A stretch of 16,248 nucleotides of DNA from Chloroflexota bacterium (lineage in GTDB: Bacteria > Chloroflexota > Dehalococcoidia > JACQTR01): positions 1-16,248 of the forward strand of contig JACQTR010000161.1 in assembly GCA_016210705.1 (NCBI GenBank), written 5' to 3'. This document shows, piece by piece, positions 1-7,026 of this stretch. The stretch's first letter is position 1; every line of letters begins with the position of its first letter. Made by a program: the position numbers and the translations under genes. The notes under the pieces are model-generated. The model searched no databases and was not told the origin of the DNA. It was given only the letters and a program-made list of their open reading frames with translations.

Positions 1-1
1 C

Positions 2-1096
2 TACGATAGGCCCGATGGCCCCCAGGTGCGGAACTCCACCCGCACCACCCTAGCCCCCACCGCCACCCTCAGCATTATCGCCAACTGCTCCAGCGGCATC
101 GAGCCTCTCTTCGCCCTAAGCTACGTCCGCCACATCTTGGACGACGACCGCCTGGCGGAAGTCCACCCCTTCTTTGAGGCAGTGGCCAAGCGGGAGGGCT
201 TCTACAGCGAGGAGCTGATGAAAACCCTGGCCGTCCGAGGCAGCGTGCGCGGGCTGGAGGGCATCCCACAGTGGGTGCAGAACCTCTTCCCCACCGCCCA
301 CGACATCGCCCCGGAGTGGCACGTCCGGATGCAGGCCGCCTTCCAGCGGCACACCGATAACGCCGTCTCCAAGACGGTCAACTTCCCCCAGCACGCCACT
401 GTAGAGGACGTGGCCCGGGTCTATATGCTGGCCTTCAAGGAAGGCTGCAAGGGGATAACCATCTACCGCGACGCCAGCCGTGATAAGCAGGTTCTAAGCA
501 CCGCCAAAAAGTCCAAGGCCGAAGCCCAGATAGAGACCAAGATCATGCCTCGGGAGCGTCCCCGCACCACCACGGGCACCACGCACAAGGTAAGCACTGG
601 CTGCGGCAACCTCTATATCACGGTGAACCGGGACGAGCAGGGCATAGCCGAGGTCTTCTCCCACCTGGGCAAGGCCGGGGGCTGCGCCTCGGCCCAGTCC
701 GAGGCCACCAGCCGCCTCATATCCCTGGCCCTGCGCTCCGGGGTGGAGCTGGAGTCGGTGGTGGAACAGCTCCGAGGCATCCGCTGCCCCTCCATCGCCT
801 GGGACGAGGGGCGCAGCATCCTCTCCTGCCCCGATGCCATCGGCAGCGTCCTGGAGCGCCACCTCAAGGCCAGCCCTGAGCCAGAGCGAGGAGCGGAGAC
901 CAAAGCTAAATACAACCCCGGCCCCAAACCGGTGGCCAAGGACAACGGCCAAAGCGCAGTCGAAGGGCCTGTCCTGAGCTACGCCGAAGGGCCGGTGCGC
1001 AACCTGGCCGGCCAGTGCCCCGAATGCTCCAGCCTCCTGGTCTACCAGGAGGGCTGCTACGTCTGCCGGGCCTGTGGGTATACGAAGTGCGGGTAA
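2..1096 (+). CDS. nrdJ: Vitamin B12-dependent (class II) ribonucleotide reductase, C-terminal part
   Basis: Reduces ribonucleotides to deoxyribonucleotides with adenosylcobalamin as radical source; cytoplasmic. The gene is cut by the window edge: the frame is open from base 2 with no stop, so the GTG at 26 is an internal valine and not a start. Visible are the class II barrel signature NCSSGIEPLFALSY near the beginning, the late barrel motif NFPQHATVEDV followed by GCKGITIYRDASRDKQVL, then a TSCPD domain (GTTHKVSTGCGNLYITV through GIRCP), a low-complexity linker, and a C-terminal zinc-ribbon-like tail with CPEC, CRAC and a final KCG. These cysteines match the redox/zinc tail known in NrdJ. 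The linker carries a repeat (957-993). GC at third codon positions looks very high compared with the next gene. The product is clear; only the 5' end is missing. Confidence 0.95.
   Translation, partial: YDRPDGPQVRNSTRTTLAPTATLSIIANCSSGIEPLFALSYVRHILDDDRLAEVHPFFEAVAKREGFYSEELMKTLAVRGSVRGLEGIPQWVQNLFPTAHDIAPEWHVRMQAAFQRHTDNAVSKTVNFPQHATVEDVARVYMLAFKEGCKGITIYRDASRDKQVLSTAKKSKAEAQIETKIMPRERPRTTTGTTHKVSTGCGNLYITVNRDEQGIAEVFSHLGKAGGCASAQSEATSRLISLALRSGVELESVVEQLRGIRCPSIAWDEGRSILSCPDAIGSVLERHLKASPEPERGAETKAKYNPGPKPVAKDNGQSAVEGPVLSYAEGPVRNLAGQCPECSSLLVYQEGCYVCRACGYTKCG
957..993 (+). repeat. Dispersed-type repeat inserted in the nrdJ linker
   Basis: Two tandem near-copies of a roughly 21-base unit (gtcgaagggcctgtcctgag, then the variant with tacgccgaagggccggt) sit in frame between the TSCPD domain and the zinc tail of nrdJ, encoding VEGPV-LSYAEGPV. 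The core (cctgagc...gaaggg) resembles the short repeat that occurs many times in some environmental bacterial genomes and is often translated as VLSxVEG. That identification is from memory. The unit length is a multiple of three, so it does not break the reading frame. Confidence 0.6.
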
Positions 1097-1186
1097 GTTT
1101 GCAAGAAGAAAAGAGGTGCATAAGAAATCGACAAATGGGAGATAAAAATCAAAAAATACCGCACTTTCCAGTAGAATTTCTAAAAG

Positions 1187-3490
1187 ATGGAACAGCCACG
1201 CATTGATTATCGCCGAGTAAGTTTAGGTATAAGGGCCCCACGCCTGGCTGTGCTGATAGGCTCCGATTGTCACTGGGGTCATTGCCTTGCCTTTGTTCAA
1301 ACCCTTACTGGGATTTGGGGAGGGGCAACGTTCGCCCTCATCCCGACTGACGGTCAGTCTCTCTCTCCACTTTTCTGGAAGCTGCTCAAGGTGCATGACC
1401 CTGACTCGATGCTGGTGTTCGATAATACGGTCACTATTTCAAAACAGCTGCAGCAGGAACTTCGGAGACGTCATTCGTTTGCCGTTCCTTTGGGTAACCA
1501 CATTGGGTCCTTGTGGCCCGACAATATTCCTTACCCGCTTAACCACGTGTATGACGCTTTACCCAAGGCTGACGACTTGCCGAAGGTCACGGATTTGACC
1601 GTCGACGCCGACGGTTTAGTGCAACTCCTAATACAGGCCACTACTGGGAGCCTTTCCGACACCACGAGGAAGGAGTTAGCTAAGCGGGGTGTAGATACGA
1701 TCAAGCAGCGGATTGTTTTCAACGATGGCCTAAGTAGACTATATGACCTCACCTCAGATGTTTGGGAGCCCTTATCGCGTATGAACCACAGCTTTTACCC
1801 CTTTCACCTTTCCTCTGTCCATCTTGGCCTTTACATAGATCCAATTGGCAGTTTGGAAGCGCATGCGCTTGTGGCGGTGTGCGGCGATACGATCGAGGAC
1901 TTCGCCTACTACTGGACCCTGCGGGCATTGCGGGGACTGCCACTGGCCTCGAATGTATACTGGGTACCCTTATTCGAGCAACCGCAAGTAGATGGAAATC
2001 GCGACTACAAACGTTTGTGGCCTTGGCTTGCCAACGCGATCGAGGGAACCCTCAGCCACGTATACATCGACAAACGAATCCTTACCACATCGGTGTCTTT
2101 GGGGCTTGAGCAACTCTCCGGAGTGGGGCAAGCGTTGTACAGGGCTAGCCCGATACACCCGATGTCAGCGTCGTGGGGTGAGGATCCCCCACCGGCTGAC
2201 CCGCTATCTAGCTTGCCCACAGCTGTAGTCGCGCCCAACAACTTTAAGCAACTGCGCCCTTACCGCACGGAGTTTTGGGAAACAGAGAACACGCCTAACG
2301 TTAATGCCCACATCGTTCAGTTCCTTGATGGTGAGGCGATGGCGGTTTTGGAGACGCCGACTCCATCAAAAGTCGACTTCAACTACGAAAGTAACATGCG
2401 TTGGATCGTCGAGGCCGTGGTCGATGGTCTCAAAGTCCCCTCACGACCTGCCCTGACGGAATTGCTGATGCGTCCACATAAGTGGGCGGACTGCAGAGTA
2501 TCGAAAAGCGGCGTAGCATTTACGGCTGTCAGCGCCTTCAGGCAAGGAGGCGCCGCTACTCGCTCGCTACTTGTGAGACCTAACCTTCGTTTGCCTACCG
2601 ACTGGCAAGTGATTCAGGCACTATGTGAGGCAGAGGGTCTAAGGGTCGCCCCGTCCGATAAAGGTCACTACGAACGCGAAACACTTCGGCTATTTGGGGG
2701 GCTGGAATCCTTCGCTAAGGAGCTCGGTCATCCACAGGTCAAGGCCACTCTTTTCAAATTTCTAGACGATTCGCCCAATCAAGCGGGTGTAGTCGACAAA
2801 GGCGTAAAGATCAGTGGGCGGGAAGGACGGGTCCTCGACCTGAGAGCCTTGCACAAAATTTGGCTTGGTGATGAAACCGCTGCCCGGGATTTCGCCAATC
2901 GCTATTTGGAAAAACGTATCATCCAACGTGGAGTGCTAATAGTTAAATGCCCTCATTGCCGGAAGGCGGATTGGTATCGCTTCGCCGAGTTATCCGATTC
3001 CGTCACCTGCCACCGCTGTTCAAGAGAGTTTGTATTCCCCGCTGACGCTGCCATATACTTCAGGCTCGACGAGGTAGTGGCCCAGGCGTTTAGACACAGG
3101 TCATATGTCCCGCTACTTGTGCTAGATCTGCTACGCCGTCGTTCGACAGTCAGTTTTCTGAATACAACGGCGTGCGACGTATTCAGAAGCGAATCAGAAG
3201 GGAGAAAGCCCTGGCTGGAAGCCGATTTTTTTGCCATTTCTGATGGTGAACTAATAATTGGCGAGTGCAAGCGGCAAGCGACGCTCTCTGGATCTGAAAA
3301 GAAACAGTTGAACAGGTACATTGAATTGTGCAAGTTAATGCGCCCTGACCGATTCCTGGTTGCAACGGAAGCACCCCAATGGAGCGACGAAACTCGTCAG
3401 TTTTTCGAAGAACTAGCGAAAAACCTGGAAGGCTCAGATGTGAGATTAGAGCCCTTCACCGGGAGCGACCTCGGCTGGCTACCCGCTTAA
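1187..3490 (+). CDS. Unknown 767-aa protein with zinc ribbon and PD-(D/E)XK nuclease-like C-terminus
   Basis: I do not recognise the full-length family. The C-terminal fifth has a zinc ribbon (CPHC at residues 588-591 and CHRC at 608-611), followed after about 65 residues by a nuclease-like core: E678-A-D680, then a beta-strand-like run ending in G-E693-C-K695. This is the D...ExK arrangement of the PD-(D/E)XK restriction-endonuclease fold. The N-terminus has a WGG (44-46), IP and DPD (71-73) pattern but no ATPase Walker motif that I can see. No signal peptide or membrane segment is evident. The ATG at 1187 has no good Shine-Dalgarno sequence. Base composition and codon use look more AT-rich and less biased than nrdJ, and the gene stands alone between housekeeping-type genes, which suggests horizontal acquisition. 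A DNA-targeting defence role is inferred, not shown. Confidence 0.8.
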   Translation: MEQPRIDYRRVSLGIRAPRLAVLIGSDCHWGHCLAFVQTLTGIWGGATFALIPTDGQSLSPLFWKLLKVHDPDSMLVFDNTVTISKQLQQELRRRHSFAVPLGNHIGSLWPDNIPYPLNHVYDALPKADDLPKVTDLTVDADGLVQLLIQATTGSLSDTTRKELAKRGVDTIKQRIVFNDGLSRLYDLTSDVWEPLSRMNHSFYPFHLSSVHLGLYIDPIGSLEAHALVAVCGDTIEDFAYYWTLRALRGLPLASNVYWVPLFEQPQVDGNRDYKRLWPWLANAIEGTLSHVYIDKRILTTSVSLGLEQLSGVGQALYRASPIHPMSASWGEDPPPADPLSSLPTAVVAPNNFKQLRPYRTEFWETENTPNVNAHIVQFLDGEAMAVLETPTPSKVDFNYESNMRWIVEAVVDGLKVPSRPALTELLMRPHKWADCRVSKSGVAFTAVSAFRQGGAATRSLLVRPNLRLPTDWQVIQALCEAEGLRVAPSDKGHYERETLRLFGGLESFAKELGHPQVKATLFKFLDDSPNQAGVVDKGVKISGREGRVLDLRALHKIWLGDETAARDFANRYLEKRIIQRGVLIVKCPHCRKADWYRFAELSDSVTCHRCSREFVFPADAAIYFRLDEVVAQAFRHRSYVPLLVLDLLRRRSTVSFLNTTACDVFRSESEGRKPWLEADFFAISDGELIIGECKRQATLSGSEKKQLNRYIELCKLMRPDRFLVATEAPQWSDETRQFFEELAKNLEGSDVRLEPFTGSDLGWLPA

Positions 3491-3541
3491 TCTGCTCCCA
3501 GCGTCGCCCCTGTTTGAATATTGTTGGCCCCTCCCTCACCC

Positions 3542-3570
3542 TTGAACTTCCCCGGCATCGCCGTTATACT
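3542..3570 (+). promoter_or_regulatory. Sigma70-type promoter for the hydrolase gene cluster
   Basis: TTGAAC (3542-3547), a 17-base spacer and TATACT (3565-3570) give near-consensus -35 and -10 boxes about 75 bases before the hydrolase start. The start itself has a strong ribosome-binding site, GGAGGT at 3634-3639. The rest of the 3491-3644 gap holds no gene that I can see. Confidence 0.7.
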
Positions 3571-3644
3571 TTATCATGTTTGATGTCAGGACGGGGGGTT
3601 ATCCGTCCTCATCGGCTATTCGACACATAACCTGGAGGTAGAGC

Positions 3645-4412
3645 ATGTGGAACCAATTCCAAACGGACGCCTACGAGGGGATGCTGGCAGAGACCGTCGT
3701 TATCAGGGCCCACAACGGAGAACTCATCAATGCCTATTTCACACGCCCCCTGGGGCCGGGGCCGTTCCCGGGCATCGTGATGGTTCACCACCTCCCCGGG
3801 TGGGACGAGTTCTATCGGGAGATGGCCCGTCGCTTCACCCAGCACGGCTATGTCGTCATCTGCCCCAACCTGTACTACCGATTCGGCCACGGGACGCCGG
3901 AAGAGATCGCTGCCAAGGCACGGGCAGCGGGCAGCGTCTCTGATGACAGTGTAGTCGGCGATTGCGAGGCAGCCTTGAACTACCTGCGCTACCTGCCCTA
4001 CAGCAATGGCAAGGTGGGCATCATCGGCACTTGCTCCGGCGGTCGGCATGCTTACCTGGTGGCTTGCCGGGTGAAGGGCTTCAACGCCCTAGTAAACTGC
4101 TGGGGAGGCCGCCTCGTCCAGTCACGAGAAGAGCTAACACCTCAGCAGCCAGTATCACCTTTGGACTACACCAGGGACCTGTCGTGCCCGGTGCTGGGCC
4201 TCTTCGGCAACGATGACCAGAACCCCTCGCCAGAACATGTGAACCAGCTCGAGGCCGAACTGAAGCGACACGGGAAGACCTATGAGTTCCACCGCTACGA
4301 TGGAGCCGGCCATGGCTTCTGGTACTATGACCGTCCAGCCTACCGCCCTCAGCAAGCCATGGACGGCTGGCAAAAGGTGTTCGTCTTCTTCGGCCAGCAC
4401 CTAAGAGGCTAA
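3645..4412 (+). CDS. Dienelactone hydrolase family protein
   Basis: Cytoplasmic alpha/beta-hydrolase of 255 aa, the usual length for the family. Dienelactone hydrolases open lactone or ester bonds through a cysteine nucleophile; the substrate here is unknown. The nucleophile elbow is GTCSGGR with Cys130, the acid is most likely Asp191 in GNDDQNPSP (GxxD), and the histidine is His223 in GAGHGF, so the Cys-Asp-His triad is complete. The early motifs PFPGIVMVHHLPGW (oxyanion region) and YVVICPNLYYR also fit. The ATG start is supported by GGAGGT six bases upstream and by a clear promoter. It is probably the first gene of a short transcription unit with the two small genes downstream, because the next start lies one base after its stop. 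Confidence 0.9.
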   Translation: MWNQFQTDAYEGMLAETVVIRAHNGELINAYFTRPLGPGPFPGIVMVHHLPGWDEFYREMARRFTQHGYVVICPNLYYRFGHGTPEEIAAKARAAGSVSDDSVVGDCEAALNYLRYLPYSNGKVGIIGTCSGGRHAYLVACRVKGFNALVNCWGGRLVQSREELTPQQPVSPLDYTRDLSCPVLGLFGNDDQNPSPEHVNQLEAELKRHGKTYEFHRYDGAGHGFWYYDRPAYRPQQAMDGWQKVFVFFGQHLRG

Positions 4413-4413
4413 T

Positions 4414-4683
4414 ATGTTATCCATTAAGTTTCTTATAGACAGTATGTGCGCCAACTTCACCGTGGAGTCGCTCTGCGACTTGGTGAAGGTGCGGCTTGCC
4501 CAAGGGTCGTGCCTAATCAGCGACATTGCTCGTGACATCGTCCAAAAGGATCGCTCCTTGGACATTATGAGCGCCAAGACCCTAGCCGATGCCGCCGTCG
4601 AAGCCCTGGCCCAAAGGGGCGACGCAACTATTCGAGGCCCACATATTTACCCAGCCAGTGGGGCCTCCGCTTTGAAGACATAA
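4414..4683 (+). CDS. Small hypothetical protein, possible winged-helix fold
   Basis: This is an 89-aa protein that I do not recognise. The start lies one base after the hydrolase stop with AAGAGG at 4403-4408 as ribosome-binding site, so translation is probably coupled. The sequence looks soluble and mostly helical. The middle (SLCDLVKVRLAQG, ISDIARDIVQ, AKTLADAAVEALAQRGDATI) has the rhythm of a winged helix-turn-helix, ending in a short strand. That is a guess from the pattern, with no diagnostic residue behind it. It could be a small regulator or simply a conserved protein of the hydrolase unit. Confidence 0.6.
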   Translation: MLSIKFLIDSMCANFTVESLCDLVKVRLAQGSCLISDIARDIVQKDRSLDIMSAKTLADAAVEALAQRGDATIRGPHIYPASGASALKT

Positions 4684-4715
4684 CCGTCTCAGGGCGGGCT
4701 GGCAGTGATTTGCTG

Positions 4716-5090
4716 ATGGACAGAGAGAAGTTCGAAGGCCTAGTGGCAAATGTGATCAACGACTTGCCCGAGGAATTCGGCGCTAAGTTAGAGAACATTG
4801 CCATAGTGGTAGAGGATCGCCCAACTGCTGTCCAGATCGCCAGGGCGGGCCTAAAGTACGGGCAAACGTTGCTTGGCCTCTACGAGGGTGTACCTCAAAC
4901 CAAGCGTGGTAGCTATTACGGGATGGTATTACCAGACAAGATAACCATATTCCAGGAGCCCATCGAGGCTAAATATAGGAACTACGATGAAATCGTCGCC
5001 GAGGTTAAGCGAGTAGTAAAACATGAGATAGCCCACCACTTCGGCATAAGCGATGCAAGGCTACGGCAAATGCAAAAGGGTGAAGATTGA
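4716..5090 (+). CDS. Zincin-like metallopeptidase family protein (DUF1025/Zincin_1 type)
   Basis: This is a 124-aa putative zinc protein. The active-site signature HEIAHHFGISDARL starts at His103, with His107 as second ligand, Glu104 as general base and Asp113 as likely third ligand. This matches the minimal zincin family formerly called DUF1025. The N-terminal part (EKFEGLVANVINDLPEEF, then a strand with IAIVVED) is typical of that family, which supports the ATG at 4716 over the TTG at 4710. No good Shine-Dalgarno sequence is seen. The substrate of the family is not known to me. It lies 32 bases after the small upstream gene and probably ends this transcription unit. Confidence 0.85.
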   Translation: MDREKFEGLVANVINDLPEEFGAKLENIAIVVEDRPTAVQIARAGLKYGQTLLGLYEGVPQTKRGSYYGMVLPDKITIFQEPIEAKYRNYDEIVAEVKRVVKHEIAHHFGISDARLRQMQKGED

Positions 5091-5158
5091 ACGGTTCTAC
5101 TCCCCCTAGAGCCATTGCGAGCAGCCTTATATGAAAGCTTTGCGACTGGCAGGCTCCC

Positions 5159-5806
5159 TTACGGATAGGCAACGTCTATCACAACACGCAGTGGATCCTG
5201 AAGCTCAGCCACGCGAAAATCCACCTCCTGCCGGAGACCGAGAACCCACGTCAGCACTGCCTCAAAATCGCCGCTGCGCTCCACCTCCAATAACGAAGGC
5301 AGATCGGGCTTAATCTCCGTCGGCCCGGTGTACACCATCACGCCATGCTCTAGGTCGAACTCGGAGGCTGGATAGAAGCGTGCCTTGAGGAAAGCAAGCC
5401 CTTCGATCTCCACTGGCAGTCCTGAGGCATCCTGCACGATGGGCGGTTGTATATATTCGATACGGTAGCCGGGCGGGCTGCCTTTGAACTCGAACACCAC
5501 CCGATCAAACCCTTCGTGGCGTCCCACCCTGACATCGGTAAGTAGTGCCACCGGCGGGGCGACGGGCGACGGCTTTTCCACCGGACCGCGTGTCCCAACG
5601 AAAGGCGTAGCTGTGGGCGCGGACATGGCCGTAGGCGATGCCCGCGTACCCTTGTCACTACTACACGCAATAAGGAATAACGATATAGCTACCAAACCAG
5701 CCGACCGCAGCCAAAAGAAAAGGGAAACTTGTAAACCCATTTTGGCCACACTGCCTACAAACGCGGTGGATGTCAGTTCTTTAATCTCCCTCTCGCTGCT
5801 CACCAT
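5159..5806 (-). CDS. AMIN-like domain lipoprotein
   Basis: Predicted secreted lipoprotein of 215 aa. A hydrophobic segment (about residues 27-47) ends in the lipobox LFLIAC with Cys48 as the lipidated residue. A Ser/Pro/Thr-rich linker (about 49-88) leads to a C-terminal beta-rich domain (89-215) with TDVRVGRHEGFDRVVFEF near its start and DPLRVVIDV near its end, the two hallmarks of AMIN-like domains. Such domains are thought to bind cell-envelope polysaccharide. The ATG at 5806 has an AGAGGA ribosome-binding site but gives an unusually long n-region; the internal ATG at 5740 gives a more typical signal peptide but lacks a Shine-Dalgarno sequence. It converges with the metallopeptidase gene, and I see no clear terminator in the gap between them. 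Confidence 0.8.
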   Translation of the reverse strand: MVSSEREIKELTSTAFVGSVAKMGLQVSLFFWLRSAGLVAISLFLIACSSDKGTRASPTAMSAPTATPFVGTRGPVEKPSPVAPPVALLTDVRVGRHEGFDRVVFEFKGSPPGYRIEYIQPPIVQDASGLPVEIEGLAFLKARFYPASEFDLEHGVMVYTGPTEIKPDLPSLLEVERSGDFEAVLTWVLGLRQEVDFRVAELQDPLRVVIDVAYP

Positions 5807-5886
5807 AATCCTCTCTTTTTCGGCGCCCTAAGAGGCTACGTAATGTTATGCAAAAGGGGGAAAATGTATCCATCACTCAGCGGGCG

Positions 5887-5892
5887 ATTATA
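5887..5892 (-). promoter_or_regulatory. Possible -10 box for the lipoprotein gene
   Basis: A perfect TATAAT reads on the minus strand in the 118-base gap before the lipoprotein gene. I find no convincing -35 box at 16-18 bases and no extended -10 TG, so this is weak support for a separate promoter. Confidence 0.25.
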
Positions 5893-5924
5893 GGATGTTT
5901 TTTCCCAGGCTGCTGATTAGAGAT

Positions 5925-6353
5925 TCATGAAGGGCTCGCCCCACGATCGACGACCTCCTCGACCATTTTTGCTACCAAGGTTGCAGGGCTGAAGGCAACA
6001 TCCACGCCCCGTTGCGGCGTGAAAAGCCACTCGTTCTCAGGGCGGTTGACACGGGCAATCACACGAGGCACATCGAAAATACGACGCGCTAACTCTGCCA
6101 CCACGAGATTATCTTCATCGTGGCCCGTAGCTGCAATCACCACTTGGGCTTGCCCGATACCCGCTTTTTCCAACACCGTCGGTTCGCAGCCATCACCGGA
6201 CACTGCCCCATCGCCTAGGATATCCTTCATCTCATGAAGAGCAGCGGGGTCTTTGTCTACCAGAATCACGTGATTCCCTGCGTTAATCAACAGCTTGGCT
6301 GTCTGCCTGCCTAGTTTTCCAGCCCCTACGATAAGCACACGTAATTGTGGCAT
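5925..6353 (-). CDS. TrkA-N (KTN/RCK_N) NAD-binding protein, single domain
   Basis: This is a 142-aa Rossmann-fold protein of the Trk/Ktr potassium-transport regulator type. The nucleotide-binding loop is VGAGKLG (G10, G12, G15), with acidic Asp33 (LVDKD) after the second strand, then SGDGC and AATGHDEDN. It has only the RCK_N half and no RCK_C domain. The ATG at 6353 was chosen because AAGGAGG lies six bases upstream on the minus strand; an earlier in-frame ATG at 6374 overlaps the upstream stop but has no ribosome-binding site. It is the third gene of the pump operon, 17 bases after the full-length TrkA gene. It likely works as a partner subunit that binds NAD(H) or ATP and gates a cation transporter. 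Confidence 0.88.
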   Translation of the reverse strand: MPQLRVLIVGAGKLGRQTAKLLINAGNHVILVDKDPAALHEMKDILGDGAVSGDGCEPTVLEKAGIGQAQVVIAATGHDEDNLVVAELARRIFDVPRVIARVNRPENEWLFTPQRGVDVAFSPATLVAKMVEEVVDRGASPS

Positions 6354-6370
6354 GTTGTCCCTCCTTTTGG

Positions 6371-7024
6371 TCAATCCGGTAATCCCAGCATCGCCCGCAG
6401 CTTGCCGATAGAACCAGTTTGGGCGGCGACCAGCAGACGGTCGTAAGGCTCGAAGGACGAGCCGAGCACTGGGATAAAGCCCCGTCCCTTTCGAGTAATG
6501 GCGACAACTGAAACCTCGGCGGGAAGCGTCAATTGACTTACGGTTCGGCCAACTAAACGCACAGGCACCTCGAACTCATAGAGTTGGACATCTGCACTTC
6601 CCACAGTCAGAACATTATGAAGGTCAGGCGAGACGATTAGGTCGTGGATTCGCGCCGATGCCCATAAAGTCGCCGATATCGTGGTTATACCCAACCTGCT
6701 GTACATCTCAGCCCGCAATGGATCGGCGATGCGCGCCACTACTCTGGGCACATGATAATCCTCCACGGCGATGGAGGCCACCACAAAGTTAGTATTATCA
6801 CCGCTGCTCACCGTGGCAAGAGCGTCGGCTCGGTCAATGCCAGCATCAAGCAACACCTTGCGGTCGAAACCGACGCCAACTATTTTAGCGCCTTTAAAGG
6901 ACCGATCCAGCCTTCGGAAAGCTCCGGGGGCCCTATCGATTATGACCACTGAGTGGCCCGCCCGGCTGAGTAACGAAGCAAGCCTTGCGCCCACTCTACC
7001 GCAGCCAATGATGATAATGTGCAT
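6371..7024 (-). CDS. TrkA family potassium uptake regulator (RCK_N + RCK_C)
   Basis: This is a 217-aa cytoplasmic regulator. RCK_N covers about residues 1-118, with the loop IIGCGRVG (G7, G9, G12) and Asp30 (VVIID) for NAD binding. RCK_C covers about 134-217 (QLYEFEVPVRLVGRTVSQL, then FIPVLGSSFEPYDRLLVAA). In the Trk/Ktr systems such proteins form gating rings that control K+ flux in response to nucleotides. The start has a strong GGGAGGT site four bases upstream and lies two bases after the ATPase stop, so the two genes are certainly co-transcribed. No TrkH/KtrB channel gene is visible; the membrane partner may lie elsewhere, or may be the pump. Confidence 0.9.
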   Translation of the reverse strand: MHIIIIGCGRVGARLASLLSRAGHSVVIIDRAPGAFRRLDRSFKGAKIVGVGFDRKVLLDAGIDRADALATVSSGDNTNFVVASIAVEDYHVPRVVARIADPLRAEMYSRLGITTISATLWASARIHDLIVSPDLHNVLTVGSADVQLYEFEVPVRLVGRTVSQLTLPAEVSVVAITRKGRGFIPVLGSSFEPYDRLLVAAQTGSIGKLRAMLGLPD

Positions 7025-7026
7025 AA

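Noticed and set aside
494..952. Long open frame on the minus strand inside nrdJ (152 codons)
   Set aside because: It lies opposite a clear nrdJ domain region and is a by-product of the strong third-position GC bias; low-complexity Gly/Ala/Leu translation with no family pattern.
1015..1206. 63-codon plus-strand frame spanning the nrdJ end and the following gap
   Set aside because: Most of it is an out-of-frame reading of the nrdJ tail, and the remainder is AT-rich intergenic sequence.
5091..5158. Possible bidirectional terminator between the converging metallopeptidase and lipoprotein genes
   Set aside because: No stable inverted repeat with a T run could be found by eye.
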